From: Pseudonocardia asaccharolytica DSM 44247 = NBRC 16224
GTDB taxonomy: Bacteria; Actinomycetota; Actinomycetes; Mycobacteriales; Pseudonocardiaceae
Length of the DNA stretch: 64,000 bases
Reading direction: 5' to 3'
Assembly (NCBI RefSeq): GCF_000423625.1
Contig: NZ_AUII01000001.1
Location: 124,001-188,000, forward strand
Shown here: positions 16,138 through 25,137 of the stretch, piece after piece
Layout of the letters: every line of letters begins with the position of its first letter
Position numbering within the stretch: position 1 is the stretch's first letter
The notes under the pieces: model-generated
The model's database searches: none
Told to the model about the DNA's origin: nothing
Seen by the model: the letters and a program-made list of their open reading frames with translations, nothing else
Translations under genes and position numbers: made by a program

Positions 16138-16293
16138 TGGAGCCATGATGTCGTTGATGACGTCCCATCCAATGCACTATGGAGCCATAACGTGCTGGAG
16201 TGCGGCGCTCCAGCCACGTTATGGCTCCATAATGTGCTGTGGAGATGTGCGGCGCCTGCGTTATGGCTCCATGTTATGGCTCCATAACGCAGC
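16136..16293. repeat. Cluster of five TTATGG..CCATAA-type palindromes (family C)
   Basis: Copies of (T/C)(T/A)ATGG-CT/AG-CCAT(A/G)A occur near 16138, 16177, 16213, 16260 and 16276, in both orientations, filling the space between the IS and the permease gene. Two of them (16260 and 16276) are almost in tandem. The same unit is found at 14061-14120. Spacing is irregular. Confidence 0.8.
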
Positions 16294-16308
16294 CAGGGGG
16301 TACTGCCG

Positions 16309-17895
16309 CTACCGCCGGGTTGCCGCGTCGAGGAAGGCCGAGTTGCTGCTGGCGCAGTCGGCGCAGATCGGGGTCAGGTCGGAGGTGGACGGGTCGCGGT
16401 CCATCTCATGGGCGATGTAGCTGCGGTCGCAGCCGCCGCACCGCACCCGGACCTGCCAGCTGTCCTCGACCTCGTCGCGGGGATCGTTGCCCCGGCCGAT
16501 CGCCGCGGACTGCTGGCCGGTGAGCGCGCGCAGCCCGACGTACAGGACGGCGGCCAGGACGAAGGTGATGATCGAGCCCCAGGCGCCGACCCACGCCATC
16601 CCGGACTCCACGAGGCCGATGCCCACGGCGGCCGAGCCGATCCACGCGACGAGCCCCGGGGTCCACAGCGAGCGCACCCGGCCCGGCCGGAACTCCACCT
16701 GGTCGGGGGCGACGCCGGCGCGGCGGCTCAGCAGGATGTGCATCAGCGCGATCGCCACCCAGCCGGTCACCAGCGCTCCCTGCCAGGCCAGCGCGACCAG
16801 CAAGTACTTCAGCACCGGCGTCAGCATCAGCAGGTAGATGACGGCGCTGGAGACGAGCACCCAGACCCAGCGGGGCAGATGCAGCTTGAAGGCGCGGGCG
16901 GCGAAGCTCTCCAGGTTGCTGGAGGCGAGGTAGTAGTTCGCGGTGTTGATCCGGGTCTGGGACACCCACACCAGGGCCACCCCGACGATCCCCATCAGCG
17001 TCACGATGCCGACCGCGACACCACCCTCGGTGGCCTCGGTGCCGGTCGCGTGGACGAGGTAGATGCCCGCGACCCCGTTCGCCCCGAAGGCGAGCAGGTA
17101 GTAGACCCAGCCGAAGGTGACCGTCGCGTGGTAGCGCGCGTCCTCCGGCTTGGCGAGCCGGGCGAAGTCCATCGTGTACATCATGAGGATGAATACGCCC
17201 AGGTAGGCGCTGAAGCAGGCCAGCCAGTTGGGGCCCCCGGCACTCAGCGGCAGGGCCGATGCGGCACCGGCGTTGGTCAGCCACTCGCCGTCGTAGCCGT
17301 GCGCGGACACCGCCCAGACCACCGCGGCCACCAGGCCGGTCCAGTACAGGGGCAGCAACACCCCGTTGATCTTGTCCAGCCAGCGGCGCACGCCGCCGAT
17401 GACCAGCGGCGTGGAGTAGAGCACCACCACGAGGTACCAGACGGCCAGGCTGCCGCCGAAGTACGTCTGGAAGGCGACGCCGATGATGCTGCCTTCGAAC
17501 ACCGCGTAGTAGATCGCGGTCGCCGCGAAGACCAGCGCGGCCAGCGCCGCGCCCGCCCGGCCCAGCAGCGCCCGGGAGAACAGGGCCACGGTGAGCCCGG
17601 TCTGGGCGGCGAACCGGGAGAGCACGGCGTTGATCGCCCCGTACACCACGATCGTCAGACCGAGCCCGATCAGGGCGTTGACCGTGCCGTAGGCGGCGGC
17701 GAGGCTCGCCGCGATATAGAGGAAGAACATGGCGCTGACCAGCGCGTACCACGCCATCGTGAGATTGCCCCGGCGGAGCCGCCAGGAATGGGGGGCGACG
17801 TGCAGCGAGTAGTCCTCGGTCGCCGCCTCGGCGAGAACCCGCGGATCGTCGCCGGTACTGGTCTCCAGCGGGGTGATGAGCGTCTTCGTGTCCAT
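16309..17895 (-). CDS. NCS1-family permease with C-terminal zinc-ribbon-like tail
   Basis: A 528-residue integral membrane protein of the purine/cytosine/allantoin permease (NCS1) family. About 12 hydrophobic segments span residues 45-480, and the N-terminal HSWRLRRGNLTMAWYALVSAMFF is typical. It should import a nitrogen-containing ring or small amide. Unusual: after the last membrane segment a soluble tail has CGGC and CADC pairs 22 residues apart, with an acidic loop, forming a likely zinc ribbon. The gene is third in a minus-strand series after hyuA and hyuB, 137 bp behind hyuB, with a GGAG site before ATG 17895. The transported compound is presumably the substrate of HyuAB. Confidence 0.87.
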   Translation of the reverse strand: MDTKTLITPLETSTGDDPRVLAEAATEDYSLHVAPHSWRLRRGNLTMAWYALVSAMFFLYIAASLAAAYGTVNALIGLGLTIVVYGAINAVLSRFAAQTGLTVALFSRALLGRAGAALAALVFAATAIYYAVFEGSIIGVAFQTYFGGSLAVWYLVVVLYSTPLVIGGVRRWLDKINGVLLPLYWTGLVAAVVWAVSAHGYDGEWLTNAGAASALPLSAGGPNWLACFSAYLGVFILMMYTMDFARLAKPEDARYHATVTFGWVYYLLAFGANGVAGIYLVHATGTEATEGGVAVGIVTLMGIVGVALVWVSQTRINTANYYLASSNLESFAARAFKLHLPRWVWVLVSSAVIYLLMLTPVLKYLLVALAWQGALVTGWVAIALMHILLSRRAGVAPDQVEFRPGRVRSLWTPGLVAWIGSAAVGIGLVESGMAWVGAWGSIITFVLAAVLYVGLRALTGQQSAAIGRGNDPRDEVEDSWQVRVRCGGCDRSYIAHEMDRDPSTSDLTPICADCASSNSAFLDAATRR

Positions 17896-18032
17896 GGAGG
17901 TCTCCGGTGTGCTGATGTCGTTCTGGCAGCGCAGGACGACATGCCGGATGAAAGGGGGAAGATCAGACCGACCCTGGGTCGGCGAAGCCGGCCGGGCGGC
18001 AGACGCCCGGCCGGTGCGGCGGGGCCGGTGCG

Positions 18033-20024
18033 TCAGGCCCAGTAGGCGGCGGAACGCCGCTGCATCAGCTCGCGGTACTGCTCGGTGGTGCGCTCGTGCA
18101 GCTCCCCGGTACCCCAGTCGACGATGACGCCGTAGCGGCGGACGAGGTCGAGCATATCCAGTTCGCCCGCCCGGTAGCGGCGGGCCACGTCCTGCGGATC
18201 CTCCTGCAGCCAGTCGCTGCGCTCCGCCGCGATCGAGGCCCGCAGCGACTCGGTGGCCGGCTCGTCGATCTCGTACCGGTCGAGCTCGGGGTCGATGACG
18301 GTGATGACGACGCCGTAGTCCTTCGCCGCGCGCTCAACGGAGACGTAGCCGTCGACGACGTCCTCCACGACGGCCGCCGGGTCGCGGGTCAGCGGGTCCC
18401 CGAGACCGCCGCCGCCCGCGGACGGCCGGGTGAAGGAGTCCCCGGGCTTGATCGGCACGCCGGAGAAGGTGACGCCGAGGAAGCGTTCGGCATCGGTGCC
18501 CTTGTTGAGCCAGACCCCGTGCGGCACAGAGGGAAGACCGCCCTCGATGCCCCAGGTGATCGAGCGCGCCCGGTCGCAGCAGTAGGACATCACGGTGTTC
18601 TCACAGTCGGTGAGCACGCCGCCCTTCTCCAGCCCGCAGCCGCCGCGGTGGCGGCCCGGTCCGCCGGAGTCGGTGACGATGCGGTGCGCGCTGGTCAGCA
18701 CGGGCGAGAGCCGCTCCTGCCCCTCGACCGGCTGGACCGCGAGGCCGACGCCGAAGACCGGTGCGGTGGCCCCGGAACCGTCCTTGGTGGCACGGCCGCC
18801 CCAGCCGCCGGCCATCCAGTCGTACCACATGAAGTACGGGCGGTCGGTCGTGCGCGCGTCCCGGCCGCCGACCAGCAGGTATTCGAGGTTGAACGCGCAG
18901 GCCATCGCGCGTTCCGGCATGACCTTCGACCAGATCTCGAAGATCCCGTTCATCAACTTCTCGTAGGGACCCGAGCAGAAGCCGGTGACCGCATGCGGCC
19001 ATCCGGCGTTGACCACGGTTCCCTCCGGGCCGATCTCGGCCTGCACCACCCGGTAGAAGCCGGAGTTCAGGGCCACCTCGGGGAAGAACGTCTTCGTCCC
19101 GGCGTACAGCGCGGAGTGGGTGGTGCCGTAGCCGGAGTTGAGGAAGGTCGAGACGGCGGGCGCGCTGCCGCGCAGGTCGTAGTGGATGCCCTCGTCGTCG
19201 ATCGTCATCTTGATCGAGATCGGGACGAGGCCCTCCGGCTGTCCGGGGTCGGCATCGAGGTAGTCGACGGCCGTCCACTCACCCTTGGGCAGCTCGGCGA
19301 GCCGGTTGCGCACGATCCGTTCGACGTAGTCCTGCACCCCGGCCATCGCGGCGACCACGACGTCGGTGCCGTAGCGCTCGACCAGCCGCAGGATCTCCCG
19401 TTCGCACACCGCGGTCGCCTCGGCCTGCGCGTTGAGATCGCCCATGCTGGAGTACGGCGAGCGGGTGTTGGAGACCAGCAGCTGCGCGACGTCGTGCAGC
19501 AGCCGTCCGCGGTGCCACACCCGCACCGGGGTGATCCGCAGGCCCTCCCCGAAATGTTCCTTCGCGTTCACGTCGAACGAGCCGGGCACCGTCCCCCCGA
19601 TATCCGCCCAGTGGCCCTTGTTCTGCGCGAACCCGATGATCCTCGGACCGACGAAGATCGGCCGGATGAAGCTGACGTCGTTGAAGTGGGTGCCGCCGCG
19701 GTACGGGTCGTTGACCGCGAAGACGTCCCCGGGGTTGATGTCGTCGCCGAACTCCTCCAGCACGGCCTTGCACTGGAAGTGCAGGGTGCCCACGTGCACG
19801 GCGATATCGCCGGTCCCCTGCATCACCGTGTTGCCCTCGGCATCGCACAGCGCCGAGGAGAAGTCGCGCGCGTAGATGACGAACGAGTAGCAGGTCCGCA
19901 TGATCTGCTCGCTCATCAGGTCGACCGCGGTGACGAAGGCGTTCTTGAGGACCTCGAAGGTCACCGGGTCCAGCGGACCCGGGGTGATCCCGCCGGCGTG
20001 GTGTTCGGGCATGGTCTGGGTCAT
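18033..20024 (-). CDS. Hydantoinase B/oxoprolinase-family subunit, possible lactam hydrolase subunit B
   Basis: A 663-residue HyuB-type protein: DPVTFEVLKNAFVTAVDLMSEQIMRTC at the start, then HVGTLHFQCKAVLEEF and GDVFAVNDPYRGGTHFNDVSFIRPIF, all family hallmarks. With HyuA it forms an ATP-dependent amidohydrolase that opens cyclic amides such as hydantoins, 5-oxoproline, caprolactam or valerolactam. Its ATG is 3 nt behind the hyuA stop, so the two subunits are co-translated. The length and the C-terminal SAGGGGLGDPLTRDP are normal. The nearby 5-aminovalerate/glutarate-type genes make a lactam substrate attractive, but hydantoin or N-carbamoyl routes and acetophenone/acetone carboxylase-like relatives cannot be excluded. 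Confidence 0.85.
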   Translation of the reverse strand: MTQTMPEHHAGGITPGPLDPVTFEVLKNAFVTAVDLMSEQIMRTCYSFVIYARDFSSALCDAEGNTVMQGTGDIAVHVGTLHFQCKAVLEEFGDDINPGDVFAVNDPYRGGTHFNDVSFIRPIFVGPRIIGFAQNKGHWADIGGTVPGSFDVNAKEHFGEGLRITPVRVWHRGRLLHDVAQLLVSNTRSPYSSMGDLNAQAEATAVCEREILRLVERYGTDVVVAAMAGVQDYVERIVRNRLAELPKGEWTAVDYLDADPGQPEGLVPISIKMTIDDEGIHYDLRGSAPAVSTFLNSGYGTTHSALYAGTKTFFPEVALNSGFYRVVQAEIGPEGTVVNAGWPHAVTGFCSGPYEKLMNGIFEIWSKVMPERAMACAFNLEYLLVGGRDARTTDRPYFMWYDWMAGGWGGRATKDGSGATAPVFGVGLAVQPVEGQERLSPVLTSAHRIVTDSGGPGRHRGGCGLEKGGVLTDCENTVMSYCCDRARSITWGIEGGLPSVPHGVWLNKGTDAERFLGVTFSGVPIKPGDSFTRPSAGGGGLGDPLTRDPAAVVEDVVDGYVSVERAAKDYGVVITVIDPELDRYEIDEPATESLRASIAAERSDWLQEDPQDVARRYRAGELDMLDLVRRYGVIVDWGTGELHERTTEQYRELMQRRSAAYWA

Positions 20025-20027
20025 CGC

Positions 20028-22064
20028 TCACGCCTCCGTCAGGTGGATCCGGATGTTCAGCCACTCGTCGACCTCGGCGCGGGTGCCGGGCGGGACGACC
20101 GTGGTGGAGTCGAGCTGGTCGATGACCGCGGGGCCGGTCAGCTCGCTGCCCGCGGGCAGCGCGTCGCGGTCGTGGACCGGGGTGTCGAGCCAGCCGTTCC
20201 CGTCGAAGTACACCTTGCGGGTCTTCAGCGGCGCGGGTGCCGGCTTACGCGACGCATCGTGCGGGGTGAACGCCGGCTTCGGGGTGGTGCCGACCGCGGT
20301 CAGCCCGAGCTGGTAGATCTCGACCGGCGTGTCGTCGCGCCGGAAGGCGTACTCGCGCTCGTGCTGCTCGTGGAACAGCTGCACGGCCTCGGCCAGCGCA
20401 CCGCGCCCGCTGCCGCATCGGACGTTCAGCGACCGCCACTGGCCCAGGTAGCGCATCGAGACCAGACGCTGGAGGACCGCGTCCTCCGGGGCGACGCCCT
20501 CGTGGCGCAGCCGGGCCGATGCCTCGGCCTCCAATCCGGCGAAGGCGTTCTCGAACTCCTCCTCGTCGGCCTCGTGCGCCAGCGCCCCGAACATGGCCGA
20601 CAGGTCGTGGCGGATGTCCACGAGCAGGCAGCCCAGCGCCGAGGTGACCCCTGGGTTCGCCGGGACGATCACGGTCGGGATACCCAGCTCACGCGCCACC
20701 TCGGCGCCGTGCAGGGCACCCGCACCGCCGAAGGCCACCAGTGCGAAGTCGCGCGGGTCGTAGCCCCGGCGGATCGAGATCAGCCGCACCGCATCGGCCA
20801 TGTTGGCGTTCGCCACCTTGAGGATGGCGCTGGCGGCCTGCTCCACATCGAGCCCGAGCGGCCGGGCGACGCCGTCGAGGATGGCCTTCTCGGCAAGCTC
20901 GGGCCGCAGCACCTTGGCGCCCCCGGCCAGTGAGGTGCCGAGCCGGTTGAGCACCAGGTTGGCGTCGGAGTTCGTGGGCTCGGTGCCGCCGCCTGCGTAG
21001 CACGCGGGGCCCGGGTCGGCCCCGGCTGACTGCGGACCGTTGCGCAGCGAACCGGCCTCGTCGATATAGGCGATGGAGCCGCCGCCGGCCCCGATCGTCA
21101 GGACCTCGATCGACGGGAAGATGATCGGGTAGCCGTACTCGACCGACCATTCCTTGGTGACCCGCAGCTCGCCGCCGTGGACGAGCGAGATGTCCGTGCT
21201 GGTGCCGCCCATGTCCAGACCGATCGCGTTGGCGTAACCGCATTGGGCCGCGACGTGCCGGGCCGCGATCGCGCCTGCCGCGATGCCCGACGCGGCCAGC
21301 CGGACCGGGTAGCGTTCCACCATCCGCGGCGTCATCGACCCGCCGCCGGAGTGCAGCAGCAGCAGGTCACCGGCGTAGCCGCCCGCGCCCAGCTGCTCGG
21401 CGAGCCTGCTGACGTACCCGCTGACCAGCGGCGCGAGCACCGCGTTCGCCACGGTGGTGGTGAACCGGTCGTGCTCGAAGATCTCGGGCAGGATCTCGGC
21501 GCTGGTCGAGATCGTCGCGTCCGGCAGCTCCTCCTCGAGGATCTCCCGCATCCGGATCTCGTGCGCCGGGTTGACGTAGGAGTTCACGAAGCACACCGCG
21601 ACGGTCTGCACCTCGCGTTTGCGCAGCAGGGCGGCGATCCGGCGGGCCTCCTGTTCGTCCAGCGGTGTCACCACCTGGCCCGAGTAGTCGATCCGCTCGC
21701 TCACCTCGAACCGGTCGCGGCGGCGGATATAGGGCGGGGCGACGTCGTGATAGGCGTCCCACAGATCGTCCTTGGTGCCGTCCCGGATCTCGATCACGTC
21801 CCGGAACCCGGTGGTGGTCACCAGGGCGGCCGGGCGGAAGTTGCGGGTGATGAGCGCGTTGGTGGCCACGGTCGTGCCGTGCGAGAACAGCGAGACCGCG
21901 GCGAGGTCGACGTCGGCCCGCGTCACCCCGTCGAGGACCGCCCGCATGGGGTCGCTCGGGGTGGACGGCACCTTCGTGACGCGGACCTGGCGTGTTGTCT
22001 CGTCGAAGATGCACACGTCCGTGAACGTGCCGCCGACGTCGACGGCTACGCGTTGTTTCGACAT
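20028..22064 (-). CDS. Hydantoinase A/oxoprolinase-family ATPase subunit, possible lactam hydrolase subunit A
   Basis: A 678-residue HyuA protein with the ASKHA nucleotide-binding motifs VAVDVGGTFTDVCIFD at the N-terminus and IGLDMGGTSTDISLVHGG near residue 280, plus the conserved ADPGPACYAGGG block. It provides the ATP-using half of the HyuAB amidohydrolase: phosphorylation activates the ring amide for opening. ATG 22064 is preceded by GAGGGG. It leads the minus-strand series hyuA-hyuB-permease and is divergent from the PucR gene at 22.2 kb, which is its probable regulator. Substrate is not fixed by the sequence. Confidence 0.87.
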   Translation of the reverse strand: MSKQRVAVDVGGTFTDVCIFDETTRQVRVTKVPSTPSDPMRAVLDGVTRADVDLAAVSLFSHGTTVATNALITRNFRPAALVTTTGFRDVIEIRDGTKDDLWDAYHDVAPPYIRRRDRFEVSERIDYSGQVVTPLDEQEARRIAALLRKREVQTVAVCFVNSYVNPAHEIRMREILEEELPDATISTSAEILPEIFEHDRFTTTVANAVLAPLVSGYVSRLAEQLGAGGYAGDLLLLHSGGGSMTPRMVERYPVRLAASGIAAGAIAARHVAAQCGYANAIGLDMGGTSTDISLVHGGELRVTKEWSVEYGYPIIFPSIEVLTIGAGGGSIAYIDEAGSLRNGPQSAGADPGPACYAGGGTEPTNSDANLVLNRLGTSLAGGAKVLRPELAEKAILDGVARPLGLDVEQAASAILKVANANMADAVRLISIRRGYDPRDFALVAFGGAGALHGAEVARELGIPTVIVPANPGVTSALGCLLVDIRHDLSAMFGALAHEADEEEFENAFAGLEAEASARLRHEGVAPEDAVLQRLVSMRYLGQWRSLNVRCGSGRGALAEAVQLFHEQHEREYAFRRDDTPVEIYQLGLTAVGTTPKPAFTPHDASRKPAPAPLKTRKVYFDGNGWLDTPVHDRDALPAGSELTGPAVIDQLDSTTVVPPGTRAEVDEWLNIRIHLTEA

Positions 22065-22234
22065 GTTGCCCCTCGTGGGTCGGGAAGTGTGACTGATGTC
22101 CCGCTGCCGGCCGCGGTTGCTGGAGACTGTGCACCGACCCTGTGCGGCCGGTCACTGTAAGAACTCCAAAGTCTTGCGTGATCGATCTGTACGGTAGGAC
22201 AAATCATGGGCCCAACGTTGCGCCGGAACCGGGC

Positions 22235-23827
22235 ATGAGCCGGTCCATCGGTCAGCGACCGATGGGGCCGCTGACCCTGCGGCAACTCGTCGACGAGCCG
22301 AGCCTCGGGCTGGCGGTCGCTGAACCGGGTGATCTCTCGACGGTGGTGCGCGGGGCGCACTCGATCGAGATCGAGGATGCGGCTCGGTGGTTGCGCCCCG
22401 GGTGGATCATGCTGACCACGGGCTTGCGCTTCCTCGAACGGCCGGAGCACGAGGCGCCGCAGGCGCGGCTCGTCGACCAGCTCGTCGACGCCGGGGCCGC
22501 CGCCCTGCTCTTCGGCATCGGCGTCCATTTCGACGAGGTGCCTGCCGGCCTGCGCGAGGCGGCGCGCGAACGCCGCCTCCCACTGCTCACGGTGAGTGCG
22601 GGCACCCCGTTCGCCGCCGTCGAGGACTTCGTCAACCGGGGGACGCTGTCCTCGGAGACCTACCTGCTCAAGCGCACGGTCTGGCTGCAGAACGACCTGC
22701 TGAAGGCGCTCTCGGCCACCGACCCCGCCACCGCGCTCGTCACCCGGCTGTCCACGCTGAGCAAGGGGACGGCGGCCCTCTACGAGTCCTCCGGCCGGAT
22801 CATCGCGTCGACCGGCCACGGGCCGCTGCGGCTCATCTGGGAGGAGATCGCGACCAGGGAGACGGCGCCACAGCGCTTCTCGGTCGGGCGGTGGGCGGTG
22901 GCGACCCGTCCCTTCCTGCTGCGCGGCTCGGGCTTCCGGCTCGCCATCGCCTCGCAGAACAGCCCGCTCATCGACGACCTCGGACCGGACCTGCTCGAGA
23001 CCGCCGAACATGTGCTGGCCGCCGCCAACGCGGTCCGCGACCTGACCATGAACCAGGAGCGCGCGGAGGCGGCGCGCCTGGTCTCGGCGTTGCACGCCGG
23101 CGTGCCCGCCTCGCGCGTCCGCCAGACCTGGGATCGGTTGCGCCCGTTCCGCTTCCGGGTCGGGGGCGAGCTGCGGGTGATCTCCGCGAGTCCGCTGGCG
23201 CCGCGGCGGGCGTCGATCGATCCCCGCCGCCCCTCCGACGTGCTGCTGGAGGAGGCGCATCTGGAGGGACTCGGACTCATCCTCTCCGAGGAGGACGAGT
23301 CCGACACGTTCGGCAGCCCGCTGACGGCCGTGCTCGCCGACGGCCCGGCCGCCGACGGCTGGCTCGCGTTGCTCTCGGGCACGCATCTCACCGGTGTCAG
23401 CGGCCCGTTCGGGGATCTCACCGTCGCCCCGCAGTACTTCCAGGAGGCCGTCACCGCGCTGCGGGTGGCCGTCCGCCGCCACGACGTCGGCGCCGGCACC
23501 CGGATCGTGCGGCTCGACGAGGTCGATTTCGCCACCTGGCTGCTGACCCGGCGCGACGACGCGCAGGTCGCCGCGCGGTTCGACCGGCACTTCGGGGCGC
23601 TGGTCCGGGCCGGCGGCCTCGCCGAGACCGTGATCACGTATCTGGCCTGTCAGCAGGATGTCAAGAAGACGGCCGAGCGGCTGTTCGTGCATCCCAACAC
23701 CGTGCGCTACCGGCTGCACAAGGTGGAGCAGCAGATGGGCGCCCCGATCAGCGCCGCAAGCGTGGTCGCCAACCTCTACCTGGCCTTCCAGGACGAGATC
23801 CTCGCCCTCTCCCAACCCCGCCGGTGA
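22235..23827 (+). CDS. PucR-family transcriptional regulator
   Basis: A 530-residue PucR/CdaR-type regulator. The N-terminal PucR domain (about residues 10-135) includes LTLRQLVDEPSLGLAV and GWIMLTTGLRFLERP; the C-terminal helix-turn-helix includes QDVKKTAERLFVHPNTVRYRLHKVEQQM near residues 475-505. The frame is open upstream to 22142, but ATG 22235 is taken as start because the conserved domain begins soon after; ATG 22262 is possible. It is divergent from hyuA across a 170-bp gap, the standard position for a local regulator responding to the hydantoinase substrate. Confidence 0.87.
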   Translation: MSRSIGQRPMGPLTLRQLVDEPSLGLAVAEPGDLSTVVRGAHSIEIEDAARWLRPGWIMLTTGLRFLERPEHEAPQARLVDQLVDAGAAALLFGIGVHFDEVPAGLREAARERRLPLLTVSAGTPFAAVEDFVNRGTLSSETYLLKRTVWLQNDLLKALSATDPATALVTRLSTLSKGTAALYESSGRIIASTGHGPLRLIWEEIATRETAPQRFSVGRWAVATRPFLLRGSGFRLAIASQNSPLIDDLGPDLLETAEHVLAAANAVRDLTMNQERAEAARLVSALHAGVPASRVRQTWDRLRPFRFRVGGELRVISASPLAPRRASIDPRRPSDVLLEEAHLEGLGLILSEEDESDTFGSPLTAVLADGPAADGWLALLSGTHLTGVSGPFGDLTVAPQYFQEAVTALRVAVRRHDVGAGTRIVRLDEVDFATWLLTRRDDAQVAARFDRHFGALVRAGGLAETVITYLACQQDVKKTAERLFVHPNTVRYRLHKVEQQMGAPISAASVVANLYLAFQDEILALSQPRR

Positions 23828-23860
23828 GCTCACAGGTGGGGGTGAGCTGGGGAGATGACC

Positions 23861-24667
23861 TCACGTGCCGGTGAAGTGCACGCCGGCCAGGATCTGCTCG
23901 AGCGTCGTCCGGCTGGGCGAGGGCGGGTCGGCCGGGCCACCGGACACGTCGCCGTTGACGACGAACACCGCGACGGCCGGCTCTCCCACCCGGGAGGTCG
24001 TCGGGATCGCGAGCACCAGCACCGTGCCGGTGGTGGCCAGGCAGCCGTCGTCCGACGGAGTCGTCGCGGTGGCCTCGACCAGGGTGGCCGGCACGCCATC
24101 GACCTCGCGTTGCTCGGGTGCCCCGAGCGCCACCTGCGGCGGAGAACCGTCGATGCCGGTGTAGTAGCGGCGGCCCAGCCCCTGGGCGAAGATCTGCGCG
24201 ACCTCCACCGGCGTGGCCGACGCATCGACGATGAGCGCGCTGGACACCGTCCCACGCACGAAGTCCGCACCGCCGCACGAGTAACCCGGCGCCTCGGCGG
24301 CACCCTGGAACGTCACGCCGAACGTCTGCGGGAAGCCGCCCTGCGGAGTGGTGGTCCAATCCGGGGGCACGGCATAGACCAGCGACGGGGTGCGGACGGG
24401 CTGGAAGTCCGCCGGGGTCACCGTCCCGCCGCCGCGCAGCAGCAGAAACCCGCCGAGCCCCAGGCCCGCGAGCACCACCGCGATCACCGTGACCAGTGCG
24501 ATGATCTTGCCTCGGTGGTTCTCCGGCGGCGCCGGCTGCGGCCAGTGGGGCGGGGGCGGCGGACCCCATACCGGTGGGGGTGGATGGCCGAGCACGGGGT
24601 ACTGCTGGCCCGGGTGTTCGGGGGCGCCGTCGCCGTCGTCCGGCGGCCTCCCGACCGGCGTCGTCAC
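23861..24667 (-). CDS. Membrane-anchored protein of unknown function
   Basis: A 268-residue protein of unrecognised family. Residues 1-50 are Pro/Gly-rich and probably cytoplasmic (QQYPVLGHPPPPVWGPPPPP). One transmembrane helix follows (KIIALVTVIAVVLAGLGLGG), then a roughly 190-residue exported domain with two cysteines (SCGG and DDGC) that could form a disulfide. The GTG at 24667 lies 7 nt after TACGCT, so it is probably leaderless. It runs convergent to the pucR gene, 33 bp apart. Proline-rich tail plus single helix plus outer domain is a common layout for actinobacterial cell-envelope proteins; no function is claimed. Confidence 0.7.
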   Translation of the reverse strand: MTTPVGRPPDDGDGAPEHPGQQYPVLGHPPPPVWGPPPPPHWPQPAPPENHRGKIIALVTVIAVVLAGLGLGGFLLLRGGGTVTPADFQPVRTPSLVYAVPPDWTTTPQGGFPQTFGVTFQGAAEAPGYSCGGADFVRGTVSSALIVDASATPVEVAQIFAQGLGRRYYTGIDGSPPQVALGAPEQREVDGVPATLVEATATTPSDDGCLATTGTVLVLAIPTTSRVGEPAVAVFVVNGDVSGGPADPPSPSRTTLEQILAGVHFTGT

Positions 24668-24674
24668 GACGGGC

Positions 24675-24680
24675 AGCGTA
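24675..24680 (-). promoter_or_regulatory. -10 box, leaderless promoter of the membrane-protein gene
   Basis: On the minus strand TACGCT ends 7 nt before the GTG at 24667. This decides the start, since the frame itself is open much further upstream. Confidence 0.5.
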
Positions 24681-24692
24681 GCGCGCGGCGGA

Positions 24693-25103
24693 TCAGCCGG
24701 TGAGGAACGAGAACCGGACGTTCCGAACGGGGTTGTCGCGGTTGGTGTCGACCAGGCACACCGATTGCCAGGTGCCCAGCGCCGGACGCCCACCCAGTAC
24801 AGGCACCGTGATCGACGGCGCGATGATCGCGGGCAGGACGTGGTCGCGGCCGTGACCGGGGCTGCCGTGCCGGTGCTGCCAGCGGTCGTCGGCCGGCAGC
24901 AGGTCACGCAGGGTGGCGATCAGGTCGGCGTCGCTGCCCGCCCCGGTCTCGATCACCGCCAGGCCGGCGGTGGCGTGCGGCACCCAGACGTTGAGCAGCC
25001 CGTCGCCGGCGTCGACCCCGCGGAGGAAGGACGTCACCTGGCTCGTCAGGTCGACCACGATCTCCGCCGCGCCGGTGCGGACCTCGATCAGTTCGCTGTG
25101 CAC
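24693..25103 (-). CDS. yjbQ: YjbQ family protein (secondary thiamine-phosphate synthase type)
   Basis: A 136-residue protein of the YjbQ/UPF0047 family: [16 protein letters not shown] and [21 protein letters not shown] with the metal-binding His cluster, then [15 protein letters not shown]. Some members have weak thiamine phosphate synthase activity, but the biological role is unsettled. GTG at 25103 is preferred to the upstream ATG at 25139 because a TAGTGT box ends 7 nt before it and the resulting length is normal. It is divergent from the aminotransferase gene, with overlapping promoters. Confidence 0.88.
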   Translation of the reverse strand: MHSELIEVRTGAAEIVVDLTSQVTSFLRGVDAGDGLLNVWVPHATAGLAVIETGAGSDADLIATLRDLLPADDRWQHRHGSPGHGRDHVLPAIIAPSITVPVLGGRPALGTWQSVCLVDTNRDNPVRNVRFSFLTG

Positions 25104-25137
25104 GGACGCGACACTACGGACCCGTAGGGTCGAACTC
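25104..25137. promoter_or_regulatory. Overlapping divergent leaderless promoters
   Basis: Within 34 bp lie a minus-strand TAGTGT (25116-25111), 7 nt before the yjbQ GTG, and a plus-strand TAGGGT (25125-25130), 7 nt before the aminotransferase ATG. The two -10 boxes are only 8 bp apart, so polymerases probably cannot use both at once. Confidence 0.55.

Noticed and set aside
16136-16293. CRISPR-like array
   Set aside because: Units are short palindromes with irregular spacing and both orientations, no conserved 25-40 bp repeat and no cas genes.
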